Positions 9,419-18,158 of a stretch of 64,000 nucleotides of DNA are shown piece by piece. This stretch comes from Hydrogenophaga aromaticivorans (GTDB lineage: Bacteria; Pseudomonadota; Gammaproteobacteria; Burkholderiales; Burkholderiaceae_C). Positions within the stretch are counted from its first letter, which is position 1, and each line of letters starts with the position of its first letter. A program made the translations under genes and the position numbers. The notes beneath the pieces were generated by a model. It was not told the origin of the DNA and did not search any database. It worked only from the letters and a program-made list of their open reading frames with translations. The stretch covers positions 219,638-283,637 of the forward strand of contig NZ_VYGV01000006.1 in assembly GCF_013387465.1 (NCBI RefSeq), given 5' to 3'.

Positions 9419-9555
9419 GCCGCGTACGCGGCCGGTCAATCGGCCAAACAGCGGGGTTCTTCACCCGCTGATGACCGGCTTGCCCGCCACCCTTTTGTTG
9501 GAACATAGGTCCAGCCTGATTGGCACCTTGTACGCCCCAACGAAAGGATTTCCCC

Positions 9556-10320
9556 ATGAGCACCACCGAATCGGTTGGCAACATCGCCAGCGGCCTGCTG
9601 TCCTCCATCAGCGCCGCCTTGTCCACACACCTGCAGGACAAGGCGCTCAAGAAGATGGATACGGATGGCAACGGATCCGCCAGCCAGAGTGAATTCCAGG
9701 CGGCCATGGAGAAGGTGTCCGGCAAACTGGGCATCGACATGGGTGAAGACGGCGCTGCGAGCCTGTTTGCCAGTTTTGATGCCGACGCCGACGGTGCGCT
9801 GAACGCCGCCGAAGTGGGTCAGGCGATCAAGAATGTGTTCATGCCGCCCGAGAACACGCAGGCCTTCGTGCAGTCGCGGGGTGATGAAGCGCGCTTTACC
9901 GAACTCGACGCCGATGGTGACGGCAGCATTTCGATGGCCGAGTTCGGCATCAACCCGGCGCAGACGGGTGAGATGTCCATGGTCAGCACCACCACAACGA
10001 CCACGACCTACGTCAACACCGCGGGTGAAACCGCCAGCGGCGCCGAGGCGGTCGCGGGCACCGATGCAGCGCAAGCACTGGCGGCGGCCACGGGGGCGTC
10101 CGAAGCTGCCGCAGAACCCGCCACCGTGACCGCAGCGGCCGACCCGTTGCAGGAACTGATCGGCTCGGTCGACAGCGACGGCGATGGCCAGATCAGCGGC
10201 GCCGAATTGAACACCTTTGTGGCCCAGCTGAGCAGTCAGCTGGAGGCCGCCTCGAAGAAATACAACGACGTGGCGCTGGCCTCAGCCAGCAGCGCCAAGA
10301 CCCTCGACGAAGCAGCCTGA
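9556..10320 (+). CDS. EF-hand calcium-binding protein with four EF loops
   Basis: The 254-residue acidic protein starts at ATG 9556, chosen because AAAGGA lies 8 bases upstream; an in-frame TTG at 9520 lacks this. Four canonical 12-residue EF loops begin at D35 (DTDGNGSASQSE), D75 (DADADGALNAAE), D118 (DADGDGSISMAE) and D206 (DSDGDGQISGAE). Between loops 3 and 4 is a low-complexity Thr run and an Ala/Glu-rich linker (residues 144-195). There is no signal peptide or membrane segment, so it is predicted to be cytosolic unless exported by an unknown route. Family role is calcium sensing or buffering; no partner is evident. It is convergent with the penicillin acylase gene. Confidence 0.85.
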   Translation: MSTTESVGNIASGLLSSISAALSTHLQDKALKKMDTDGNGSASQSEFQAAMEKVSGKLGIDMGEDGAASLFASFDADADGALNAAEVGQAIKNVFMPPENTQAFVQSRGDEARFTELDADGDGSISMAEFGINPAQTGEMSMVSTTTTTTTYVNTAGETASGAEAVAGTDAAQALAAATGASEAAAEPATVTAAADPLQELIGSVDSDGDGQISGAELNTFVAQLSSQLEAASKKYNDVALASASSAKTLDEAA

Positions 10321-10334
10321 CCCGGCAACAGCCA

Positions 10335-12818
10335 TCAGGGCACCAGTTTCAGGCTGCTGACCCAGCGCTCGGGATGCATCTGCAGAGGACGGTATTGCAC
10401 CGCCGCCCAGTCATCGCTCATGTCGCGGTAACGGCCTGAAAACACGTTGCCACTCTGCCCTGTCTGGTAGATGAACACCGACTTGTCGAGGTCGGCCAGG
10501 TCGTAGACCGCTCGCAGACTCGCCGCATGGCGGTTGGCAAAGGGTGCGTCGGCCTTGTCCAGGTGGTACTGCCCCACGTTGAGGGTGAACGGGTCGCCAC
10601 CGGTGGGCGTGCGCACCTCAAACAGCGTCGCCAGTGCGCCCACGTTGCTGAACGGCCGGTGTATCGAGATCGCCGGGTGCGCGGTCCCCCAGCGCCAGGC
10701 CGAAACGTCCTGCCCCTGCATCGCCGACAGGCGGTCCAGCGCGCGGTTCAGGGCGGCGCCACTCGCGGCCGCACAGCCACCCGCCCCACACCAGCCGGCA
10801 TCGTCACGTTCCAGCAGGTCTTCGACGGCGTTGCGAAACAGCCGCTTGCCGTAAATCGCCTCGAAACGTTCTTGGCCCAGCCGACCACCGATGACCCCGC
10901 GCGTGAATTCGTCGATCCACGCGGTGTAGATCAGCGGCGCCGCTCCGTCGGCGCGCATGCCACCGTCAAAACCTTTCAGGGTGGCCTGCGCCGCAGCGGC
11001 CAGCGGGTGGGTGGACGCGGTCTTCTGCAGGAACGGCAGCAGCCGCAAGGTGGCGGCCGATTGCTGGTCGGCGTGCATGGCCTGGAAACTGGCGAGGTCG
11101 TGCTTCGGTGTCTGCGCCAGCAAGGTCTCGATGCGTTCCTGGCGGTAGGGCGCGGCCCAGTCCTGGGTGAGAAAGTGCGGGTAGTCCGGGCCGTGGATGC
11201 GCTGGTTGGCGGTCGCGATCCAGCCCTTGCTGCCATCGTCCTGCGGCGTAAGTTCGTAGGGCAGCCAGCCCGCCCAGTCGTAGCGAGCCTCCCAGCCCGG
11301 CGCGGGCGCGACACCACGGATGTCGTTGCCGGGCTGGCGCAGGGGAATCTTGCCCACCGCTTTGAAGGCGATGCGTCCGCTGCGATCGGCCGCCAACACG
11401 TTCTGCATCGGTGCGTGGAAGTCGCGGTAGGCCTCCAGCAGATCGGCCACGGAACCCGCGCGGTTCGAAGCCAGTGTGGCCTGCACGTTGAGGTTGTCCG
11501 CATCAAGCGCGGTCCAGCGCAGCGCCAGAGCGTAGCGCCCGGTGTCGATCAGCGCCTGGGTGCGGCCCGGCACATCGCTGATCACCGGGCCGTGGCGCGT
11601 GCGGCGCACGGTGTGCTGCACGTCGGCCTGCCCCTTGACCCGGATGGTTTCCACCCGGGTCTCGAAGTTGGCCCAGGCACTGCCCTGCTCCGCCGGCACG
11701 CGGTATTGCGCTGGATTCGAGGGGTTGACCTGCTCCAGGTACAGGTCCTGCACGTCGGGCCCGGTGTTGGTGAAACCCCAGGCCACCTCGCGCGTGCGGC
11801 CCAGCACCACGAAGGGTGTGCCGGGTAGCGTGGCGCCCATGACATCCATGCCCTTGAGCCCGTTCGCATCGGGTGCCTGCAGCCGCGCGAAATACCAGAT
11901 GGCCGGCGCACTCAGGCCGAGATGGGGATCGTTGGCCAGCAGAGGTTGCCCGCTGACGCTGCGCGTTCCAGCCACCACCCAGTTGTTGGAGCCCTTGCCT
12001 TCGATGTTGCCGAGTTCGCGGGTCCATTCGCGCAGGTCCTGCCCGATGCGGGTGGCGAACGTGGTCACGCCGGGTTGCGCCCCGGAGGTCGCCAGCGGCT
12101 GGGGCCTGTAGACCCCGAGTTCGCGGTACAGCCGGGCCAGGTCGGCACTCGCCGCGGGTGGTTCACCCGGATAGGGCGGGAACAGTTCCCACAGCTGGGG
12201 CGTGTCCAGCACCTGCAAGGCGGTCAGGCGCGCGATTTCGTTGCCCCAGTTGCCCCCCAGATCCAGCGCCATCATGATCGACCAGGCCACGCTGTCCACC
12301 GGCTCCCAGTAGCGACCGCCGGCCGCATCGTCGCGCGGGTTGATCCCCAGGATCTGGAACTCCGGCGAAAGCGCCTGCTTGCCCTGCGCGTAAAACGCGT
12401 TCACCCCGTCGCTGTAGGCCTGCAAGGCCTGACGGGCTTCGTCGGTCAACCCCGCCAGCTGCGCGCGGGCGGCCTCGTGGATGCCCAGGCTGCGCATGAG
12501 GCGGTCGGTGTCCAGCGTGGCGGGGCCGAGCGCTTCGGAAAGCGTGCCGCGCATGACGCGGCGGTTGAATTCCATCTGCCAGCCACGCTCCTGCGCGTGA
12601 ACGTAGCCCATGGCCATCCAGGCGTCGCGCGGATCGCTGGCCTGGATGTGGGTCACGTCGCTGGCATCGCGCTGCACCTGGACGCTGGCCCGCAAACCCT
12701 TGATCGCTAGCTCACCATCGGTCTGTGGCAGGCTGCGATTGGCGTAGATGGCCGCGGCGATCACCAGCAGCGACAGCAACAGGCCCACGGCCCAGGATGT
12801 TCTTTTCAACCAGCGCAT
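10335..12818 (-). CDS. Penicillin-acylase-family N-terminal nucleophile hydrolase
   Basis: A member of peptidase family S45, 827 residues from the ATG at 12818, which has AAGGAG 8 bases upstream. An earlier in-frame ATG at 12842 is less likely. The N-terminus (residues 9-25) is a signal anchor, so the enzyme is periplasmic or membrane tethered. Family members cleave themselves autocatalytically before a Ser that becomes the nucleophile; here it is Ser277 in GKGSNNWVVAG. The alpha-chain sequence YVHAQERGWQMEF is also conserved. Substrates in the family are beta-lactams, acyl-homoserine lactones and other amides, and the sequence does not decide between them. Confidence 0.9.
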   Translation of the reverse strand: MRWLKRTSWAVGLLLSLLVIAAAIYANRSLPQTDGELAIKGLRASVQVQRDASDVTHIQASDPRDAWMAMGYVHAQERGWQMEFNRRVMRGTLSEALGPATLDTDRLMRSLGIHEAARAQLAGLTDEARQALQAYSDGVNAFYAQGKQALSPEFQILGINPRDDAAGGRYWEPVDSVAWSIMMALDLGGNWGNEIARLTALQVLDTPQLWELFPPYPGEPPAASADLARLYRELGVYRPQPLATSGAQPGVTTFATRIGQDLREWTRELGNIEGKGSNNWVVAGTRSVSGQPLLANDPHLGLSAPAIWYFARLQAPDANGLKGMDVMGATLPGTPFVVLGRTREVAWGFTNTGPDVQDLYLEQVNPSNPAQYRVPAEQGSAWANFETRVETIRVKGQADVQHTVRRTRHGPVISDVPGRTQALIDTGRYALALRWTALDADNLNVQATLASNRAGSVADLLEAYRDFHAPMQNVLAADRSGRIAFKAVGKIPLRQPGNDIRGVAPAPGWEARYDWAGWLPYELTPQDDGSKGWIATANQRIHGPDYPHFLTQDWAAPYRQERIETLLAQTPKHDLASFQAMHADQQSAATLRLLPFLQKTASTHPLAAAAQATLKGFDGGMRADGAAPLIYTAWIDEFTRGVIGGRLGQERFEAIYGKRLFRNAVEDLLERDDAGWCGAGGCAAASGAALNRALDRLSAMQGQDVSAWRWGTAHPAISIHRPFSNVGALATLFEVRTPTGGDPFTLNVGQYHLDKADAPFANRHAASLRAVYDLADLDKSVFIYQTGQSGNVFSGRYRDMSDDWAAVQYRPLQMHPERWVSSLKLVP

Positions 12819-12895
12819 GAATGTCTCCTTGAGGGCCGCCATGTTGCCATGACGTCCACCGCCCCACCGTCATCGGGGAGACGGGGTGGGGAGAC

Positions 12896-13840
12896 TCAAT
12901 CGCGCAGAGGGCCGTGACCCAGCAGCATGTGCCCGTCCACCAGCTTGAAACTGACGGTGGGAGTACTGATGTCGGTGAACGGTGCACCCAGGGCGAACTC
13001 GCCATCGCTGTGCAACAGGCACTCCTGGCGGCGCAGCGCGATCACGTTGTCGGTTCCGGCAAAACGGACCCAAGTGCCGTAGCTGCTGGTGTCTTCGAGC
13101 AGGTAGTTGCCCGAACGGATGTCGATGCTGGCGTGCAGGCGGGAAACGCGTGGATCGTTGATCACAAAATCGGCTTCGGGCACGCGACCGATCTTCACCG
13201 GCAGATCGGTCAGGTTGAACGCGTGGCTCATGTCCAGCCAGCCGAGTTCGATGCCTCCGTAGACCGACTCGGCGGATTTGCGCAGGGCGTGCAGATCGGC
13301 CGGCAGAGTCAGGAACTCGGACAGCATTTCCGATTGCCACTCAATGCGGAACACCTCGCAGGGTTCGGCCCGGCCCTTGATGCGCATGGGCCCCAGGCTG
13401 CGGCTGCGCACGCCGTTGCGCGCACCCAGCTTGCGGATCACCGTGCTGGTGACCAGGATCTGCTCGGGCCCGGCAAGATCACTCAAGCGCGACGCCACAT
13501 TGACGGCATCGCCAAAACAGTCCCCATCGACCTGCACCACTTGGCCGCGGGCCATGCCGATCTGCATCATGAGCTTGAGCCGGTTGGGCCACCGGGCCAC
13601 ACGCTCTGCGTGCTCCTGCTGGATCTGGCTCATGCACTCGACGGCCAGCCGGTTGTTGGTGAAAGACAGCAGCACGCCATCTCCCAGCATCTTCACCACC
13701 TTGCCGCTGTGCGCCAGGCCCACCGACCCGATCCACTGGGTCAGCTTGGTCACGGCTCTCGCCGCACGGTCGTTGCCCAGTGTTTCGAACACGGACACAC
13801 TGCCGGTGAGGTCGACAAAAGCAATCGTCAGTTCAGCCAT
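12896..13840 (-). CDS. Class III adenylate/guanylate cyclase fused to an FHA domain
   Basis: The 314-residue cytosolic protein has a nucleotide cyclase catalytic domain (residues 5-165) and a C-terminal FHA phosphopeptide-binding domain (about 215-290). Metal-binding Asp10 (FVDLTGS) and Asp54 (LGDGVLLSF), purine-contacting Lys50, and Asn114 and Arg118 in NVASRL are all present, so the cyclase looks active. The FHA core has KIGR, SRLHA and SSYGTW. The usual role would be making cAMP in response to Thr phosphorylation of a partner; the partner is unknown. A CRP-like palindrome lies 85-100 bases upstream of the start. No kinase gene is adjacent. Confidence 0.9.
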   Translation of the reverse strand: MAELTIAFVDLTGSVSVFETLGNDRAARAVTKLTQWIGSVGLAHSGKVVKMLGDGVLLSFTNNRLAVECMSQIQQEHAERVARWPNRLKLMMQIGMARGQVVQVDGDCFGDAVNVASRLSDLAGPEQILVTSTVIRKLGARNGVRSRSLGPMRIKGRAEPCEVFRIEWQSEMLSEFLTLPADLHALRKSAESVYGGIELGWLDMSHAFNLTDLPVKIGRVPEADFVINDPRVSRLHASIDIRSGNYLLEDTSSYGTWVRFAGTDNVIALRRQECLLHSDGEFALGAPFTDISTPTVSFKLVDGHMLLGHGPLRD

Positions 13841-14228
13841 GAATGATCAACATCTGCGTGGAATTACAACACACCGCCCTCGCCCACAAACACCACGGAT
13901 TCAGTGCGGGCCTCGCCAAGGCTGCGTGATATTTATCACAAGACCAGCTGCCCAAGGGCCGGACAAGACCCTGATCCGACCCGCTGTTCCAAAGGTCGAT
14001 CCGGTTAGCGCAAAAAAGACTTAGTTTCAAAGTAAAACCAAGTTGCTGGTGGTGATTTTCTATCTCCAAGGTACTCATAAAACGCATCCGTCATCTTAAG
14101 CAATTCTGCTAACTCCATGATTTGCCTGTTGTTTTCTTGACTTGGCTCAAGTTGCTGCGATTGCATTCAAGGTGTTGACTGTCGTATTCTGAGGGCCAAT
14201 AGAAAAAACCAGTCGTTGAGGTTTCACC
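13841..14228. other. 388-base intergenic region, divergent spacer
   Basis: This spacer between the cyclase-FHA gene (reverse) and the small unknown gene (forward) holds no convincing reading frame. It is visibly richer in A and T than its neighbours. It carries the CRP-like site at 13925-13940, a possible reverse-strand -10 element (ATTACA at 13863-13868) and TTGACT boxes at 14137-14142 for the forward gene without a good -10 partner. I see nothing else in it. Confidence 0.5.
13925..13940 (-). promoter_or_regulatory. CRP-like operator upstream of the cyclase gene
   Basis: CGTGATATTTATCACA matches the CRP/Vfr consensus TGTGA-N6-TCACA at all but its first base; the inner 14 bases are a GTGATA/TATCAC inverted repeat. 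It ends 85 bases before the cyclase start codon. It could also be read as a variant of an FNR-type site, but the half sites fit CRP better. Confidence 0.5.
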
Positions 14229-14561
14229 ATGCGTTGGATCAAACCCGCTTTGAGGAACAGCATTTCAGCCCTGTTGGGCAACGAGGTGCGCAAGCACTCT
14301 CCGGAATCGCTGGAACCCGTTCGCCAGGCCATGCTCGCCGCCTTGGGCGAAGACGGTGCGCGACTCAACCCACGACTCAAACACCGGCTGCAATACCTGC
14401 ACGATGCCCATGGCCTGTGGTACGCCCGTTCGGAAATGGTGGCCGTGCTCAGCAGCCTGCACGGCGAGGCCCACGCGGTCAATGCCGTCAAGAGCCTGTC
14501 ATATGTGTTTCAGGGCCTGTTGCCCAAGAGCCTGATGGACGCCTGCCGCATGCGCCACTGA
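14229..14561 (+). CDS. Small protein of unknown function
   Basis: The 110-residue basic protein starts at ATG 14229 with GAGG 9 bases upstream. I do not recognise its family. It appears soluble and mostly helical, with no signal peptide, Cys motif or metal site. The segment HRLQYLHDAHGLWYARSEM in the middle and SLSYVFQGLLP near the end are the most structured-looking parts. It stands alone: the cyclase gene is divergent and the LD-carboxypeptidase gene is convergent. Clean reading frame, ribosome site and single-gene context support a real gene. Confidence 0.65.
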   Translation: MRWIKPALRNSISALLGNEVRKHSPESLEPVRQAMLAALGEDGARLNPRLKHRLQYLHDAHGLWYARSEMVAVLSSLHGEAHAVNAVKSLSYVFQGLLPKSLMDACRMRH

Positions 14562-14589
14562 GCGGCGATACGGCCCGGTTCAACCCTCT

Positions 14590-15531
14590 TCAACCCCAGA
14601 AAACCAGGGCGTCCCTGCCCTGCACCAGCAGCTCCACCTTCTGCCCCACGGGCAGCATCACCTTGGTGGGCACGTGACCAAAGGGCAAACCGGTCAGCAC
14701 CGGGGTCTTGGTCTTGCTGCGCAACCAGTCCACCACCGTCTGCAACTTGAACCCGCGGTCGTGCGGGCTCGGCTTGTAGCGGTTGAACGCGCCCAGCAAC
14801 ACCGCTTTCTGTTCGCCCAGGATGCCCGCGTGCAGCAACTGCGTGAGCTGGCGCTCGATGCGGTAGGGATGTTCGTTCACATCTTCCAGAAACAGGATGC
14901 CGCCCTTGACCTTGGGCAGCCACGGCGTACCCACCAGCGAACACAGCACCGACAGGTTGCCGCCCCAGAGGATGGCGTTGCGCACCTGCAGGGGTGGCGT
15001 TTCCTCGACCAGTTTTTTGGCCCGTGCCGCCAGCGACGGCAGATCCGACTTGGGCAGTTGCCAGCCCGTGCCCTCACCCTGCCCGCAGGCCATGTCGTCG
15101 AAGCAGGCTTCCATGATGTCGTCGGGCGTGCCTTCGCAGCCGAAGTCTTCTCCCAGCGCCGGACCGGCCCAGGTGGTGGCACCGGTCTTGGCCAGCAGCG
15201 CGCACTGCAGCGCGGTGAAATCGCTCAGCCCCACGAACTGGGTGCCTTTTTCGACGGCTTTGGCGATCTGCTTGTAGGGCAGCTCGGGCAGGAGGCGTGT
15301 GAGCCCATAACCACCGCGGGAGATGAGCGCCACATCCGCACCGCTGGCCGCCGCGCGGGCGACGGCCGCCAGACGCGTGGCGTCGTCGCCGGCAAAACGC
15401 GTGTGGCTGGTGAGCGCGGCCTCGTCGACCTCGACCTCATGCCCCAGCGTTTTGAGGCGGTTCACGCCACGTTTGAACGCTGCCTTGTCGCGTACCGCGC
15501 TGGACGGGGAATAGATGTAGATGTGGCTCAT
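14590..15531 (-). CDS. LD-carboxypeptidase (peptidase family S66)
   Basis: This 313-residue family S66 enzyme removes the terminal D-Ala from murein tetrapeptides during cell-wall recycling in the cytoplasm. The catalytic Ser103 lies in GLSDFTALQ, the Glu in LFLEDVNEHPYRIER and the His in PFGHVPT, the expected Ser-Glu-His set. The N-terminus YIYSPSSAV matches the family start, and length is typical. No signal peptide is present, which agrees with cytoplasmic recycling. It lies 31 bases downstream of the tadA fusion gene and is probably in the same transcript. Confidence 0.92.
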   Translation of the reverse strand: MSHIYIYSPSSAVRDKAAFKRGVNRLKTLGHEVEVDEAALTSHTRFAGDDATRLAAVARAAASGADVALISRGGYGLTRLLPELPYKQIAKAVEKGTQFVGLSDFTALQCALLAKTGATTWAGPALGEDFGCEGTPDDIMEACFDDMACGQGEGTGWQLPKSDLPSLAARAKKLVEETPPLQVRNAILWGGNLSVLCSLVGTPWLPKVKGGILFLEDVNEHPYRIERQLTQLLHAGILGEQKAVLLGAFNRYKPSPHDRGFKLQTVVDWLRSKTKTPVLTGLPFGHVPTKVMLPVGQKVELLVQGRDALVFWG

Positions 15532-15562
15532 GGGAATGGGTCGAAAACGGTCAAGGGCAGGA

Positions 15563-16951
15563 TCATCGCTTAAAAAAAGCGCAGGCCTCGTGGGCGATGC
15601 GTTCGCCGTGCTCCTGGACGAAATGCCCGGCCTGGGGCAGCAGCAGCGGTTCAGGGCAATTGCGGATGTCGCGCTGCAGCGCGCGCATCACCGGCTCGCC
15701 CAGCACCGGGTCCTGCTGACCGATGGCCATGAAGGTCCGGCCCTGCCAGTCGTGGCGCCAGAACTCGCGGGCCTGGCGCGAGACTTCTGCGCCATCGTCA
15801 TCGGGCTGTTCGGGCACCATCGCCGGGAAGGCGCGCAGCGCGGCGCGGTGGCCCCGGTCCGGAAAGGGTGCGTTGTAGGCCGCGCATTCCTCGGCGCTCA
15901 TCTGCGGGTTGCCACGCGCGAAAAGGCGGGCGACGTCGAATTCGGGGTTCTTGGCGCACATCTCTCGCCAGGCCAGGAAGCCGGGCGAGAGCGGGGCATC
16001 ACCGGTGGCCAGCGTGGTGTTCATCACCAGCAGGCCGCGGTAACGCTCGGGAGCCGCCATGGGCAGCGTCAGGCCGAGCAGACCACCCCAGTCCTGCACC
16101 ACCAGCACCACGTGGTGCAGATCGAGCCGCTCGACCAGCTCGAGCAGCACCTGCCGGTGCCAGGTGAAGCTGTGGGCGCCCTCCTTCTTGGGCTTGTCGC
16201 TCTTGCCAAAACCGATCAGGTCGGGTGCGACCACCCGGGCGCCGCTGGCGGCGAACACGGGGATCATCTTCCGGTACAGGTAGCTCCAGGCCGGGTTGCC
16301 GTGCAGGCACAGCCAGGTGATGGGCGCATCGCTGGGACCCAGATCAAGGTAGTGCAGGCGCAGGCCGTTGAGTGACGGCAAGTCGCTGACGTAGTTCGAA
16401 TCCCACGGGTAATCGGGCAAACCGGCGAAGCGCGTGTCGGGCGTGCGCAGGGCGTCTTCCCGCAACGGATGCGCGGCGCGGCGCTGGTCTTCACGCCGCC
16501 GCCGGAAAAAGTCGCTGAGCAGCGCGCCGCACTCGTCGGCCAGCACCCCGCCCTGCACAGTGGTCTGGTGGTTCAGCTGGGGTTCCGCGAACAGGTTGAC
16601 CACCGAGCCGGCCGCACCGGTCTTGGGGTCGGCCGCGCCAAACACCACGCGCGGCAGCCGCGCATGCAACATGGCTCCGCTGCACATGGCGCAGGGCTCC
16701 AGCGTGACGTACAGCGTGCAGTCGTCCAGCCGGTAATTGCCCAGTGCCCGGGCCGCCGCCCGCAGTGCGACGATTTCGGCATGGGCGGTGGGGTCGAGAC
16801 CGTCGATCGGCGCGTTGCGGCCGGTGGCGATCACGCGTCCGCCCTGCACCACGACCGCGCCCACGGGCACCTCCCCGGCCTGGGCCGCCCGCTGCGCCTC
16901 GGCCAGGGCCTCACGCATGAAATGGTGATCGGGAACGGCGGTGTCGGGCAT
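15563..16951 (-). CDS. tadA: TadA tRNA adenosine deaminase fused to a haloalkane-dehalogenase-like hydrolase
   Basis: One 462-residue frame joins two enzymes. Residues 1-155 are TadA, which deaminates A34 to inosine in tRNA-Arg: HAE at 57-59 and PCAMC with Cys87 and Cys90 bind zinc. Residues about 180-462 are an alpha/beta hydrolase of haloalkane dehalogenase type: HGNP at 217-220, nucleophile Asp287 followed by Trp288 (VVQDWGG), acid Asp414 and His443. The 29-residue Asp-His spacing is the one I recall for DhlA. ATG 16951 gives the usual TadA N-terminus; the frame is open further upstream but unlike TadA. There is no stop or frameshift between the halves. Dehalogenase activity is unproven. 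Confidence 0.88.
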   Translation of the reverse strand: MPDTAVPDHHFMREALAEAQRAAQAGEVPVGAVVVQGGRVIATGRNAPIDGLDPTAHAEIVALRAAARALGNYRLDDCTLYVTLEPCAMCSGAMLHARLPRVVFGAADPKTGAAGSVVNLFAEPQLNHQTTVQGGVLADECGALLSDFFRRRREDQRRAAHPLREDALRTPDTRFAGLPDYPWDSNYVSDLPSLNGLRLHYLDLGPSDAPITWLCLHGNPAWSYLYRKMIPVFAASGARVVAPDLIGFGKSDKPKKEGAHSFTWHRQVLLELVERLDLHHVVLVVQDWGGLLGLTLPMAAPERYRGLLVMNTTLATGDAPLSPGFLAWREMCAKNPEFDVARLFARGNPQMSAEECAAYNAPFPDRGHRAALRAFPAMVPEQPDDDGAEVSRQAREFWRHDWQGRTFMAIGQQDPVLGEPVMRALQRDIRNCPEPLLLPQAGHFVQEHGERIAHEACAFFKR

Positions 16952-17015
16952 GCGGCGAGTGTAGGTCAGGGTCTGCCGGCTCTGGCATGATCGTGGGTTC
17001 TTCTGGTTTACCCTG

Positions 17016-18158
17016 ATGTCAAACGCCCACCAACGCCGCTGGGAGCTGGACGCCCTGCGCGGCCTCATGCTCGTCCTGATGACGCTGACCCACATGCCGA
17101 CGATGTACTCGTTGCCATCGGGCCAGCCATTCGGCTTTGTCTCGGCCGCCGAGGGCTTCGTCTTCCTGTCGGCCTACATGGCCGGCCGCGTGTACGGAGG
17201 CCGGGCCCGGCGCGATGGCCTGCCGGCCATGCAGGCCGCCTTCCACAGCCGCGCGCTCAAACTCTACCTGTGCCAGGTCGGCCTGTTGCTGCTGGCGTTC
17301 ACGCTGATCGCCTGGCTCGGCGTGTACAACCAGCAAGGTGGAGTGACGGGGCTGCTGGAGTTCTTTTTCATCGATCCCGGCACCGCGGTGGTGGCAGCGG
17401 TCCTGCTGCTGCACAACCCGCCACTGCTGGACATCCTGCCGCTGTACATCGCCCTGATGCTGCTGAGTCCCTGGTTGCTGCGCCGTGGCCTGCAGCGGGG
17501 TTGGCACGGCGTGCTGGCGGTCAGCGCCCTGCTCTGGCTGGCACAACAATGGGGGCTGGGTCAGGCGCTGTACGAGGGGTTCGTCCAAGGCACCGGTTTT
17601 TCCGTGCCCTACAAAGACATGGGCGCCTTCCATGGGTTTGCCTGGCAGGCGCTGTGGGTGGCCGGCCTGTGGCTCGGCGCGCGGCAGCAGCCGTTGCCAC
17701 GTTTCCCGTGGTGGCTGCTGGTACCGGCGACGCTCTATGCAGCGGGCATGCTGTTGTGGCGCCACATGGTGGGCCAGGACCCGATGCCCGGTGTGCCCGC
17801 GGTCGGCCAGTTGCTTGACAAATGGTCGCTCGGGCCGCTGCGGGTTCTGAACTTTGCCAGCGTGTTTGTCTTGCTGGTGTCGGCGGGCCCCTGGTTGAAA
17901 CGGGTGCTGCCTCGCCCCTTGCCACTGGAACTGCTGGGGCGCAACTCGCTGTCGGTGTTTTGTGCACACGTGGTGATCGCGCTCTTCACCCTCGCCTTTT
18001 TCGGATCCACCGAGGTCGTGAGGCCCTGGACCACCGATGTCGCGCTGCTGGCCAGCGCATTTGCCGGTCTGTTGGCGGTGGCGATGGCCGTGGAGACCCT
18101 TGAGCGCACCGGCTGGCGCCCTGCGCTGGTGTGGCCTTCAGGGCCGCAGGTGCGCTGA
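17016..18158 (+). CDS. OpgC-domain membrane acyltransferase-like protein
   Basis: This 380-residue integral membrane protein has about ten hydrophobic helices and the OpgC N-terminus (RRWELDALRGLMLVLMTLTH, residues 7-26). The related OpgC/MdoC proteins add succinyl groups to osmoregulated periplasmic glucans, and distant members modify other surface glycans. The stretch AAEGFVFLSAYMAGRVYG is also typical. It is divergent from the tadA fusion with 64 bases between the start codons. Its last 21 bases overlap the 3' end of the convergent SGNH hydrolase gene. No opgG or opgH is in the window, so the acceptor is unknown. Confidence 0.85.
   Translation: MSNAHQRRWELDALRGLMLVLMTLTHMPTMYSLPSGQPFGFVSAAEGFVFLSAYMAGRVYGGRARRDGLPAMQAAFHSRALKLYLCQVGLLLLAFTLIAWLGVYNQQGGVTGLLEFFFIDPGTAVVAAVLLLHNPPLLDILPLYIALMLLSPWLLRRGLQRGWHGVLAVSALLWLAQQWGLGQALYEGFVQGTGFSVPYKDMGAFHGFAWQALWVAGLWLGARQQPLPRFPWWLLVPATLYAAGMLLWRHMVGQDPMPGVPAVGQLLDKWSLGPLRVLNFASVFVLLVSAGPWLKRVLPRPLPLELLGRNSLSVFCAHVVIALFTLAFFGSTEVVRPWTTDVALLASAFAGLLAVAMAVETLERTGWRPALVWPSGPQVR

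Noticed and set aside
9419..9432. GCCGCGTACGCGGC palindrome immediately after the HisP-like stop codon.
   Set aside because: There is no T-tract, and GC-rich palindromes of this size occur by chance here, so I did not call a terminator.
14137..14190. TTGACT boxes before the small unknown gene as a promoter.
   Set aside because: No -10 element lies at an acceptable distance from either TTGACT.
16951..17095. 48-codon upstream extension of the tadA fusion frame.
   Set aside because: The TadA family starts at 16951. The extra codons run over the divergent OpgC-like start and look random.
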